From positions 62,001 through 126,000 of the forward strand of contig JAIUNL010000014.1 of the NCBI GenBank assembly GCA_020161835.1: a stretch of DNA of 64,000 nucleotides. The letters run 5' to 3'. This DNA comes from Bacteroidota bacterium. GTDB lineage: Bacteria > Bacteroidota > JABWAT01. Positions 25,442 through 33,098 of the stretch are shown here, piece by piece. The notes below the pieces were generated by a model. That model saw nothing but the letters and a program-made list of their open reading frames with translations. It was not told the origin of the DNA and did not search any database. The position numbers were made by a program, and so were the translations under genes. Within the stretch, counting starts at the first letter, position 1. Every line of letters starts with the position of its first letter.

Positions 25442-27016
25442 ATGAAATTCCTTTTATTCCTTTTTCTTTTTTTCCCGGTTTCAGGTTTTACACAAACTGA
25501 CTTACCTCAAATTATTCTCTCAACCAATGGTGAATGGATTCCCGATGAACCCAAGGTGAAAGGAACCCTTACCATCAAAGAAGGTGGAGTTGTAAAAAAC
25601 ACTTCCTATATGGGAATTGAAACACGTGGAAGCTCCTCCCAAATGTTTCCGAAAAAATCTTATGGTGTTGAACTTTGGACTGAAGCCGGTGAAGATACTT
25701 CACTTTCACTTCTTGGGTTTCCGAAGGAAAGTGATTGGATTCTTTACGCTCCCTATACCGATAAAACAATGCTCAGAGATGTTCTGACATTTTATCTTGC
25801 ATCACGAATGGGGCACTATGCAAGCCGTTTCCGGTTTGTTGAGCTTACATTGAATGATGAATACCTGGGCGTTTATGTACTTCTTGAAAAAATTAAAAGA
25901 GGAAAAAGCAGGGTCAATATTTCAAAAATGGAATCGGGTGATAGTGCGCCGGATTCATTGACAGGTGGCTATATTCTTAAAATTGATAAAACCACCGGTG
26001 ACTGGAGTGGTGGGTGGTGGTCACCCTATCAGACAAACGGTAAAAGTATTCTTTATCAGTTTGAGTATCCAAAAGCTGAAAATATCACTTCCGGTCAATC
26101 AACTTACATACAAAACTGGGTGACTGACTTTGAACATATGATGAATTCAGAGTCATTTTCAGATCCGGTTTCAGGTTATCCAAAATGGATTGATGTGAAT
26201 TCCTTTGTTGATTTCGTGATTATAAATGAACTGGGAAAAAACATTGATGGCTACCGATTGAGTTCCTTTTTACATAAGGACCGTGACAGTAAAGGTGGAA
26301 AACTTGTGGCAGGTCCTCTGTGGGATTTTAATCTGGCTTTTGGCAATGCAGACTACTATGAAGGATACCGCACAACTGGTTTTCAATATGAGTTTGATTC
26401 TGAGGGGGATTGGTACCAAAACCCGTTTTGGTGGAAAAAACTGATGACGGATTCCACTTTTCAGAATCTAGTAAAAACCCGCTATTCACAGCTAAGAAAA
26501 ACCATTTTAAGCAATGATTCACTTTCCGTCTGGATCCGTAATTATGAAACTGAATTGACACCTGCTGCTGCCCGTAACTATGAAAAATGGCCGATTCTGG
26601 GTCAGTATGTTTGGCCGAATTATTATATTGGTGAAACTTACCATGACGAAATCAACTGGATGATCAACTGGATCAAAATAAGAGTTGCGTGGTTGGATGT
26701 TTATCTTCCGGGAAAAGTGTTAACCGGTGTTGAATCAGAAGAGTTACCCGATAATCTGAGTGTCTCTGAGGTTTATCCGAATCCGTTTAACCCTGAAACC
26801 AGGTTGTCAATAAAAGCCAACAAAAGACAGTCAGTAACTGCTGATTTATATGACCTGACAGGCAAAAAAATAAGACAAGTATTTTCAGGGGTTTTGAATC
26901 CTGAAAGTGCAACCAGTATTGTGATCAACGGTACCGGACTCTCAAGCGGAATTTATTTCATCATGGTTAATTATTCGGGCGGATTTGTTTCAAGAAGAGC
27001 TGTAATCATTAAATAA
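25442..27016 (+). CDS. Secreted CotH-type kinase-like protein with type IX sorting signal
   Basis: A 524-residue secreted protein. Signal peptide about 1-17. CotH domain over about 20-425: GIETRGSSSQMFPKKSYGVEL near 57, SDWILYAPYTDKTMLRD near 96, VELTLNDEYLGVYVLLEKI near 138, and VAGPLWDFNLAFGNADY near 287, the metal/phosphate-binding counterpart in CotH kinases. The C-terminal sorting domain has YPNPFNPETRLSI. It is shorter than the CotH protein at 9411-11765 because it lacks the lamin-tail domain, and the two are only distantly alike. It should be exported across the outer membrane; the target is unknown. Confidence 0.88.
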   Translation: MKFLLFLFLFFPVSGFTQTDLPQIILSTNGEWIPDEPKVKGTLTIKEGGVVKNTSYMGIETRGSSSQMFPKKSYGVELWTEAGEDTSLSLLGFPKESDWILYAPYTDKTMLRDVLTFYLASRMGHYASRFRFVELTLNDEYLGVYVLLEKIKRGKSRVNISKMESGDSAPDSLTGGYILKIDKTTGDWSGGWWSPYQTNGKSILYQFEYPKAENITSGQSTYIQNWVTDFEHMMNSESFSDPVSGYPKWIDVNSFVDFVIINELGKNIDGYRLSSFLHKDRDSKGGKLVAGPLWDFNLAFGNADYYEGYRTTGFQYEFDSEGDWYQNPFWWKKLMTDSTFQNLVKTRYSQLRKTILSNDSLSVWIRNYETELTPAAARNYEKWPILGQYVWPNYYIGETYHDEINWMINWIKIRVAWLDVYLPGKVLTGVESEELPDNLSVSEVYPNPFNPETRLSIKANKRQSVTADLYDLTGKKIRQVFSGVLNPESATSIVINGTGLSSGIYFIMVNYSGGFVSRRAVIIK

Positions 27017-27037
27017 TGGTTACGGTTTTTTGTTAAG

Positions 27038-27068
27038 TTGAATTCAGAATTTTGGCTCTGTATATTCG
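27038..27068 (+). promoter_or_regulatory. Predicted promoter (TTG-N20-TATATTCG)
   Basis: TTG at 27038-27040, exactly 20 bases, TATATTCG at 27061-27068. One mismatch from TAnnTTTG. It is placed 31 bases before the NfeD gene and probably drives both it and the flotillin gene. Confidence 0.6.
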
Positions 27069-27098
27069 TTAAGAAAATTAAATACAAAGGTATACTCA

Positions 27099-27659
27099 AT
27101 GGTTTCCGAGTCATTATCCGGGCTTGAACTTGTTTTTCTGGCTTTTGCAATTACGGGCGGGGTGATTGTTTTGGTAAAACTGGTTATTCAATTTATTGCC
27201 GGAGCCGATTCTGATATTGGAACTGATACAATTGATCATCCTTCAGATTCAGATCTTGGGTTCAAAATGCTTTCCCTTCAGGGCATTGGTGCATTTTTCA
27301 TGATGTTCGGTCTTGTTGGTCTTGCCATGTACAGAGAAAGTCAGATGGGAGTTATTTTATCTGTTCTGATGGCTTTTGTTGCCGGACTTTTCTCTGTTTG
27401 GATGATTGCAAAACTGTTCAAATTTGCAAACAAGCTGCAGTCAGATGGTACCGTTGGAATCGAAAAAATGAAAGGTTCACCGGCAACCGTTTATCTGAAA
27501 ATTCCGGCAAAAGGTATTGGAACCGTTACGGTTCATTACAACGGCAGAGGGCGGGAATATGATGCAAGAGAAAAATCAGGTAAAGCCATTGAAACCGGTA
27601 AAGATGTCGTCGTTTTAGAAATCAGTGGAAAAACACTAATAGTTGAGGCAAAGGATTAA
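27099..27659 (+). CDS. NfeD-family membrane protein
   Basis: A 186-residue membrane partner of flotillin. Three hydrophobic segments (about 8-33, 58-77 and 82-105) are followed by a soluble OB-fold domain (about 115-186; GTVGIEKMKGSPATVYL, VVVLEISGKTLIVEA). This is the short NfeD (YuaF-like) type without the ClpP-like protease domain. Its stop is two bases before the flotillin start, and the gene pair is the standard NfeD-flotillin operon associated with membrane microdomains. A predicted promoter lies just upstream. Confidence 0.88.
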   Translation: MVSESLSGLELVFLAFAITGGVIVLVKLVIQFIAGADSDIGTDTIDHPSDSDLGFKMLSLQGIGAFFMMFGLVGLAMYRESQMGVILSVLMAFVAGLFSVWMIAKLFKFANKLQSDGTVGIEKMKGSPATVYLKIPAKGIGTVTVHYNGRGREYDAREKSGKAIETGKDVVVLEISGKTLIVEAKD

Positions 27660-27661
27660 AA

Positions 27662-29236
27662 ATGGAATTTATTGAATCGTTAAACTTATGGGTCATTGCA
27701 ATTTCTGCATTGGTCATTATTCTTGTTTCTACTTTTTTGTTTCTGGCTGGGCGATATAAGAGATGTCCATCAGATAAAATTCTTGTTGTTTACGGGAAAG
27801 TTGGTGAGGGTCAATCGGCGAAATGCGTTCATGGTGGTGGTACACTTGTATGGCCCCTTATTCAGGATTTTGCCTACCTGAACCTGACCCCGATGACAAT
27901 CAGTATTCCACTTTCAAAAGCCTTGTCTCTTCAGAATATCCGGATCAATGTACCTTCCACTTTTACAATCGGTATCAGCACCGATCCGGAAGTGATGAAT
28001 TCTGCTGCAGAAAGACTTCTTAACCTTCAGCCGGTTCAAATTGAAGAAATGGCCAAAGAAATTATTTTTGGGCAACTTCGTTTAACGGTTGCTTCCTTAA
28101 CCATCGAGCAGATTAACCAGGATCGTGAAAGCTTCCTTGAATCCATCCGAAAAAACGTTTCTCCTGAATTGAATAAGATTGGATTGTATCTCATCAACGT
28201 GAATATTACTGATATCACTGACGAATCCGGTTACATTGATTCCATCGGAAAAAAAGCTGCTTCAGAGGCCATAAATAAAGCAAAGGTTGATGTTGCTGAA
28301 CAGGAAAAACTGGGTGCAATCGGTGAAGCTGAAGCAACGAAAGTTAAAGAAGTTCGTGTAGCTGAAAATGTCGCCGAATCTGAAAAAGGAAAGAAAAAAG
28401 CACAGGCTGATCAGCGTATTTATGTTCAGCAACAGGAAACTCAGGCTACTATTGGTGAAGCTGTTGCAACAAGAGAAAAAGAAATAAAGGTTGCAGAAAA
28501 CCTAGCCGAATCTGAAAAGGGAAAGAAAAAGGCTGAAGCTGATAAACGGGTTTTTGTTCAGGAACAGGAAGCTCAGGCCGTTCAGGGCGAGAACTTATCA
28601 AAAGCAAATATTGCTGATTATAATGCCGGATTGGCAATTGCCCAGGCTGAAGCCCTTCAAAAAGGGGAAGTTGCAAAACGTGAGGCAGAAGTAGAAATTC
28701 AGAAAGCCCAGTATAAAGCAGAACAGCAGAGACTGAACGCACTTGAAGTGGTTCGTCAGGAAATTGATAAACAAAAAATTGAAATTGCTGCAGAGGCCGA
28801 AGCTGAAAAAACCAGACGTGAAGCTAAAGGTCAGGCCGATGCAATTCTGATGAAATATCAGGCTGAGGCTGAAGGTATTAAAAAGGTTCTTGAAAGTAAG
28901 GCTTCTGGTTATCTGGCTTTGGTTAAAGGTTGTAATGGAGATGCAAAAGCTGCAGCCACTTTACTCATGACTGAAAAGATTGAACAGATTGTTAACCTCC
29001 AGGTTGAAGCAATTAAAAATATCAAAATTGACAAAGTTACAGTTTGGGATTCTGGTAATGGGAAGGATGGCAATTCTTCAACTGCCAATTTTCTGAGTGG
29101 CTTAATCAAGAGTTTGCCACCGTTGCATGATGTGGCAGAAATGGCGGGAATTGACCTTCCTAAATATCTCGGTGAAATTCAATCACCAGTTTCCCGTTCT
29201 GAAGAATCAGAACCTGAAAAGGAATCAAAAAAATAA
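27662..29236 (+). CDS. Flotillin-like SPFH-domain protein
   Basis: Membrane-scaffold protein of 524 residues that organises fluid membrane domains. An N-terminal membrane segment (about 8-30) is followed by the SPFH domain (about 30-215; CPSDKILVVYGKVGEGQSAKCVHGGG). A long charged coiled coil follows (about 215-410), made of E/A/K/Q-rich repeats, then a C-terminal flotillin domain (about 410-500) and an acidic tail. Within the coiled coil a block of 44 residues starting GEAEATKVKEVRVAEN (about 222) is repeated at once as GEAVATREKEIKVAEN (about 266), keeping AESEKGKKKA in both. It is co-transcribed with NfeD and followed by a strong terminator. Confidence 0.93.
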   Translation: MEFIESLNLWVIAISALVIILVSTFLFLAGRYKRCPSDKILVVYGKVGEGQSAKCVHGGGTLVWPLIQDFAYLNLTPMTISIPLSKALSLQNIRINVPSTFTIGISTDPEVMNSAAERLLNLQPVQIEEMAKEIIFGQLRLTVASLTIEQINQDRESFLESIRKNVSPELNKIGLYLINVNITDITDESGYIDSIGKKAASEAINKAKVDVAEQEKLGAIGEAEATKVKEVRVAENVAESEKGKKKAQADQRIYVQQQETQATIGEAVATREKEIKVAENLAESEKGKKKAEADKRVFVQEQEAQAVQGENLSKANIADYNAGLAIAQAEALQKGEVAKREAEVEIQKAQYKAEQQRLNALEVVRQEIDKQKIEIAAEAEAEKTRREAKGQADAILMKYQAEAEGIKKVLESKASGYLALVKGCNGDAKAAATLLMTEKIEQIVNLQVEAIKNIKIDKVTVWDSGNGKDGNSSTANFLSGLIKSLPPLHDVAEMAGIDLPKYLGEIQSPVSRSEESEPEKESKK

Positions 29237-29269
29237 AAAAAGGGGCTGTTTTTGACAGCCCCTTTTTTT
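29235..29269. terminator. Bidirectional rho-independent terminator
   Basis: A-run, GGGGCTGT, loop TTTTG, ACAGCCCC, then seven T. It ends the flotillin operon on the plus strand and, read in reverse, the aldo-keto reductase operon, whose stop codon overlaps its edge. Confidence 0.92.
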
Positions 29270-30272
29270 ATCTGAGAATATCCTCAATCTTTCGAAGTTC
29301 TTCCTGACTCAGTGTCATATTTTTGACAGCTTCAATCGCATCAGAAATCTGACTTACCCGGCTTGCACCAATAAGAGCAGATGTCACTTCCGGATGCCTT
29401 AAAATCCAGATAACAGCCAATTGTGCCAGTTTTTGCCCTCTTGCAGCAGCGATTTCGTTTAATTTGATCACCTTTTCTCTGACTTCCGGGGTAACCTGAT
29501 CTGCCTGCAAAAACCCGGATGGTTTGGCTGCCCGTGAATCTTCGGGAATTCCCTTCAGATATTTATCAGTGAGTAGTCCTTGTGCCAGCGGGGAAAAGGC
29601 AATGCTTCCCATTCCTGATTGAGACAGAACCGGCAACAATCCATCTTCTTCAACCCACCGGTTGAACATGCTGAATTTGGGCTGATGAATAATAATCGGA
29701 GTCCCCAGCCTGTTCATGATTTCTACGGCTTTTTTCGTTTCCTCAACCGGATAGTTCGAAATCCCGGCATAAAGTGCTTTACCTGATCGAACAATTGAAT
29801 CTAAAGCACCCATGGTTTCTTCCAGCGGTGTTTCAGGATCAAACCGGTGCGAGTAAAAAATATCCACATAATCCAGTTCCATCCGCTTCAAACTCTGATC
29901 CAGACTTGAAATCAGATATTTGCGTGAACCCCATTCACCGTAAGGGCCTTCCCACATTTTATATCCGGCTTTTGAAGAAATGATCAGTTCATCCCGGTAA
30001 GCAGCCAGTTCAGACTTTAAGATTTTTCCAAAGGTGATTTCTGCACTTCCCGGGGGCGGACCATAATTATTTGCCAGGTCAAAATGGGTAATGCCATGAT
30101 CAAAGGCGTAAGTCAACATTGACTTGCAATTTTCATAATTGTCTATTCCGCCAAAGTTGTGCCAGAGACCGAGGGAGATGACCGGCAACTTGAGCCCGGT
30201 TTTTCCGCAATGGCGGTACGGAATGGTTTCATAACGTTTTTCTGAAGGATGATAAGTTGAAGGCGTGCTCAT
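29268..30272 (-). CDS. Aldo-keto reductase, YghZ/Gpr type
   Basis: NADPH-dependent oxidoreductase of 334 residues, a (beta/alpha)8 barrel close to E. coli YghZ (L-glyceraldehyde 3-phosphate reductase) and the Kv-channel beta subunits. Catalytic tetrad positions: Asp in THFDLANNYG and Tyr in the same stretch (about residues 60-66), Lys in IISSKAGY (about 100), and His in DIFYSHRFDP (about 143). Cofactor-binding elements include SPLAQGLLTDKYL and IGASRVSQI. It lies 12 bases after the aldose-epimerase gene, so the two form an operon concerned with sugar or sugar phosphates. The physiological substrate is not certain. Confidence 0.9.
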   Translation of the reverse strand: MSTPSTYHPSEKRYETIPYRHCGKTGLKLPVISLGLWHNFGGIDNYENCKSMLTYAFDHGITHFDLANNYGPPPGSAEITFGKILKSELAAYRDELIISSKAGYKMWEGPYGEWGSRKYLISSLDQSLKRMELDYVDIFYSHRFDPETPLEETMGALDSIVRSGKALYAGISNYPVEETKKAVEIMNRLGTPIIIHQPKFSMFNRWVEEDGLLPVLSQSGMGSIAFSPLAQGLLTDKYLKGIPEDSRAAKPSGFLQADQVTPEVREKVIKLNEIAAARGQKLAQLAVIWILRHPEVTSALIGASRVSQISDAIEAVKNMTLSQEELRKIEDILR

Positions 30273-30284
30273 TTGGTACCCTTT

Positions 30285-31115
30285 TTAGAGAGAAGTTAAA
30301 AGTTGGCTGCCTGTCCAGGTTTGCCCGGGATTTAACAAGATCGGATTTTCGATTGAAGCCGGTTCAACACAAAGAAATTGCTGATATCCGTTTTTATCGA
30401 GGTCGGCTAGTTTTGCTCCGGTTTCTTCCCATGGATTCCAGACCACCGCATCTTTGAATCCTGCAGATTCAATTTTCAGAATGGGTTTCCCCGCCTGATT
30501 AATAAAAAGTGGATGAATTGCATCCAGATAAATTCTGTCAGTTTCTTCACTGAAGGAAAGTTTGTCCACTTTGGACGTTCCTTTTTCATTATTCTTCAGG
30601 GAATCGGTGTAAGTCAGCCTGTCTAACCCGTTCAGGGTTGTCGTTTGAATATCCTGAACTGAAAAATAAGAATGAAGTGCTGTGGTAAACGAATAGGACT
30701 GAACACCGTTGTTGTAAATTGAAAGGGATGTCTGAAGTTGGTTTGTTGTCAATTTTACCTGGTAGGTTGCCTTGAACCGGTAAAGCCAGATATAACGGGA
30801 TTCAGGAGAATCCTCCAGTCTGAAAGTAAGGGAAGATTCCGTTTCTCCCTCAGTAATTTCTGTGAGTTCCCATTCTGCCAATCTTGCAAAACCATGTTTG
30901 GGTAACGGACCCCTGTTTGAAAATTGAGGAAAAATGATAGGTATTCCGCCACGGATTGCAGTTTTCCCGGAAAGGTCAGACTTTTTGCTCAGATAAAGTA
31001 GGTTTTCAGTTCGGTTGGCAGGAATCCAGGACAAAACATGTGCACCAAAGTCAGAAACGGTGACAATGGCTCCAGATTTTGTTGAAATCTGATGGCTGGA
31101 AACTGTTTTTTTCAT
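30285..31115 (-). CDS. Aldose 1-epimerase family protein, YeaD-like (hexose-6-phosphate mutarotase)
   Basis: A 276-residue protein interconverting sugar anomers, of the YeaD group acting on hexose 6-phosphates. Visible features are GAHVLSWIP near 25, AIRGGIPIIFPQF (about 55-67), KHGFARLAEW, LHSYFSVQDI with a catalytic His, DRIYLDA, and the C-terminal catalytic Glu in FLCVEPASIENP. The ATG at 31115 begins the family N-terminus; the frame is open to 31244, but the extra stretch covers promoter-like DNA. It is the first gene of a two-gene operon with the aldo-keto reductase. A TAACTTTC box at 31155-31148 may be its -7 element. Confidence 0.88.
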   Translation of the reverse strand: MKKTVSSHQISTKSGAIVTVSDFGAHVLSWIPANRTENLLYLSKKSDLSGKTAIRGGIPIIFPQFSNRGPLPKHGFARLAEWELTEITEGETESSLTFRLEDSPESRYIWLYRFKATYQVKLTTNQLQTSLSIYNNGVQSYSFTTALHSYFSVQDIQTTTLNGLDRLTYTDSLKNNEKGTSKVDKLSFSEETDRIYLDAIHPLFINQAGKPILKIESAGFKDAVVWNPWEETGAKLADLDKNGYQQFLCVEPASIENPILLNPGQTWTGSQLLTSL

Positions 31116-31270
31116 CTTCACTCTTTTTGATGATTGAATCAAGGTTTGAAAGTTAGCCAAATCATGAAAAAGAAAAAAGAAATAAGGAAGGAAAAGGTGA
31201 CACGTTAAGATGGATCCCAGATCCGTCTCATAACTCAGATCCATCTCGTATCTCAGGTAGGTTTTTCGGG

Positions 31271-31300
31271 CAAAAAAAAACCCCGGTGACCAAACCGGGG
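31271..31300 (-). terminator. Rho-independent terminator of the candidate small RNA
   Basis: On the minus strand CCCCGGT, loop TTGGTC, ACCGGGG, followed by nine T. Confidence 0.88.
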
Positions 31301-31379
31301 CAAACCATGAAGATACAGAAAAGGAGATTCAATAACTGGTTAAATTATTGGCTCTTTCTGACGGTATGACCAGTACCAT
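31271..31379 (-). ncRNA. Candidate small RNA with anti-Shine-Dalgarno stretches
   Basis: A transcript of about 110 nt is predicted between a perfect promoter (31416-31386) and a rho-independent terminator (stem 31300-31281, then nine U). Two small hairpins are visible before the terminator: GGTA...TACC near the 5' end and CAATAA...TTATTG. The stretch between the second hairpin and the terminator contains AATCTCCTTTTC, and the region around the predicted 5' end contains CTCCTG. Both are complements of ribosome-binding sites. The first can pair over nine bases with the leader of the LON-domain gene (33090) and over seven with that of gapA. The only open frame is a 16-codon one. It is not a recognisable 6S, tmRNA or SRP RNA. 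It could instead be a 3' UTR of the operon upstream. Confidence 0.5.
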
Positions 31380-31385
31380 CAGGAG

Positions 31386-31416
31386 CAAAGTTAAGAATAC
31401 AGAAATTAATTGTCAA
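31386..31416 (-). promoter_or_regulatory. Predicted promoter (TTG-N20-TAACTTTG), perfect match
   Basis: On the minus strand TTG (31416-31414) followed by exactly 20 bases and TAACTTTG (31393-31386). It fully matches the Bacteroidota consensus, although no protein gene starts within 250 bases downstream. Confidence 0.7.
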
Positions 31417-31609
31417 TAGTTTGGAATCCCTTCCACTTAAAAAAAGTGGTTGACCTTTAATTTGCTTCCGACAATATTGTAAAAAACACAGGGTTCAACC
31501 TTAATAAGTAAAGTACAGGGTGAGTCCGGTATTGCAGTATTTCAGAGAAATGTTTGGGTGGTTTTCGAAATATCAAAAAGAGATAGTGTGGTATGCTATT
31601 CTTGCCGTA
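31417..31609. other. Intergenic stretch after the metallo-hydrolase gene
   Basis: About 190 bases between the stop of the minus-strand operon and the small-RNA promoter. Short frames on the plus strand run into the hydrolase gene and are its shadows. No repeat or hairpin of note except AAAAAAGTGG facing CCACTT near 31435-31450. Confidence 0.5.
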
Positions 31610-32452
31610 TTATATCCGGACGATCTCGCCTTTTTCCGCATATTTCTTTCCGGGTACAACCTTGCATGCAGAGATTGCCGGATCATGTTCGAAAAAGAGT
31701 GTCCAGTTTTCTTCCACAGCCTGATTCAGCAGTTTTTTCTTTTCTTCAAGCATCAGCATAGGCTGGATGTCATATCCCATAATCCACGGAACTGGAATGT
31801 GGGCAGAGGTAGGAATAAGATCAGCACAATAAACAAGTGATTCCCCATCACCTTCAACCTGAATACATTGCATGCCAATGGTATGCCCATTTGAAACGAT
31901 TGCCCTGATGCCTGGCAGGATTTCGGTTTCACCATCAACAAGAACCAATTTATTTTGCTGGATGAGAGGTTCGAAGTTTACTGCTAGATAACTGGCCCGT
32001 TCCCGTTCATTCGGGTTTCTGGCCCAATCCAGATTGCTTTTCTGAATGTAGTAAGTGGCGTTTGGAAAAGCCGGGATAATTTCCCCGTTTTGAATTTTGG
32101 TTGCACCACCTGCATGATCAAAGTGAAGGTGAGTTAAAATCACATCGGTGATATCGTCGGTCGTTAATCCTTCAGCTTTTAAAGAATTTTCCAGTGTGTA
32201 GGTTTCATTGCTGAGGTGATACATTCCTTTTTGTTTATCATCCCATTTGTCACCCATTCCCGTATCAATCAGAATGGTACGTCCGTTTCCTCTGATCAGT
32301 AACGTTCTTAAGGCCATTTCAATCCGGTTTGACTGATCCGCAGGGATTTGATTTTCCCAGAGTACTTTCGGGATGGTTCCGAACATGGCACCACCATCCA
32401 GCCTGAACCGACCGGTTTCTACAGAAACAACCTCATAATTTCCAATTTTCAC
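31610..32452 (-). CDS. MBL-fold metallo-hydrolase
   Basis: Cytoplasmic metallo-beta-lactamase-fold hydrolase of 280 residues. The metal-binding motif TH-LHFDH appears in VILTHLHFDHAGG (about 104-116), with further ligands in SNGHTIGMQ (about 190), CADL (about 209) and the C-terminal FFEHDP (about 254). The overall sequence resembles the lactonase/AHL-hydrolase-like branch, but the substrate cannot be told. Start and stop overlap the LON-domain gene by four bases (ATGA type), so it is the last gene of the operon pepP / LON-domain / hydrolase. Confidence 0.9.
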   Translation of the reverse strand: MKIGNYEVVSVETGRFRLDGGAMFGTIPKVLWENQIPADQSNRIEMALRTLLIRGNGRTILIDTGMGDKWDDKQKGMYHLSNETYTLENSLKAEGLTTDDITDVILTHLHFDHAGGATKIQNGEIIPAFPNATYYIQKSNLDWARNPNERERASYLAVNFEPLIQQNKLVLVDGETEILPGIRAIVSNGHTIGMQCIQVEGDGESLVYCADLIPTSAHIPVPWIMGYDIQPMLMLEEKKKLLNQAVEENWTLFFEHDPAISACKVVPGKKYAEKGEIVRI

Positions 32453-33090
32453 GCTTCACCTCCCAGTTTGTCCAGATCAATCGGCGGAAAATGTTTGGCA
32501 TGTCCGTTTGCCCTGATCAGCTTTTTAACTTCCTCGAAATGAGTGATTTTATCAATCAGAAGCATCAAATGTTTTTCAAGAAACCGAAGACGGTCATTTT
32601 CCGTGATCAATTCAAGTAATTTTTGTTTGTCGTCCAGTTCAAGTCCGGCAGAATGTGCCATTAGAAAGGATGATTTTACCTGATTGTAAATACCGGCCGT
32701 TTCAGGAGCATTTGCCATTTCAAGCAGGTGAAGATGAAAGGCCGAAACCCGGGCTCTCAATATCAGGTCGACTTCATCATGCTCATCTGCAAAGTAATCG
32801 ACAGTTCCTCTCAGGTAACTTTTTCGTCTGTCTATTGAAAGCAGTTGAAACCGCTGAACTCCTTTCACCAGAATATCCATTCGCCCATCAGGGTATTTTT
32901 TAATGATTTCTGTAATGTGCGCAGTACAACCGGTTTGTTTCAGTTCAGATTCGTGAAACAGAATAATCCCAAAATGCCGGTCATCTTCAAGGCAGGTCAT
33001 AATCATTTCTTTGTAACGTTCTTCAAAAATATGAAGAGCCGTTGTTTCACCGGGACAAAGAACCATATTTAACGGGAAAAGTGGAATCAT
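32449..33090 (-). CDS. LON substrate-binding domain protein
   Basis: A 213-residue stand-alone LON N-terminal domain (PUA-like plus helical bundle) without the ATPase and protease parts of Lon. The start MIPLFPLNMVLCPGETTALHIFEERYKEM is the family hallmark; about 100-190 is helical. Such proteins are widespread and of unclear function, possibly holding substrates for proteolysis. AAGGAG lies six bases before the ATG. It sits eight bases after pepP and overlaps the hydrolase gene. Its leader can pair over nine bases with the candidate small RNA at 31271-31379. Confidence 0.9.
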   Translation of the reverse strand: MIPLFPLNMVLCPGETTALHIFEERYKEMIMTCLEDDRHFGIILFHESELKQTGCTAHITEIIKKYPDGRMDILVKGVQRFQLLSIDRRKSYLRGTVDYFADEHDEVDLILRARVSAFHLHLLEMANAPETAGIYNQVKSSFLMAHSAGLELDDKQKLLELITENDRLRFLEKHLMLLIDKITHFEEVKKLIRANGHAKHFPPIDLDKLGGEA

Positions 33091-33098
33091 AAATCTCC

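Noticed and set aside
31217..31257. A twelfth heptamer array with ATCTC-like units
   Set aside because: Some units line up at seven, but the match is poor and could be chance, so it is not counted.
31520..31840. Plus-strand open frames over the end of the metallo-hydrolase gene
   Set aside because: The hydrolase on the minus strand has a clear metal site and operon overlaps. The plus-strand frames are its shadows.
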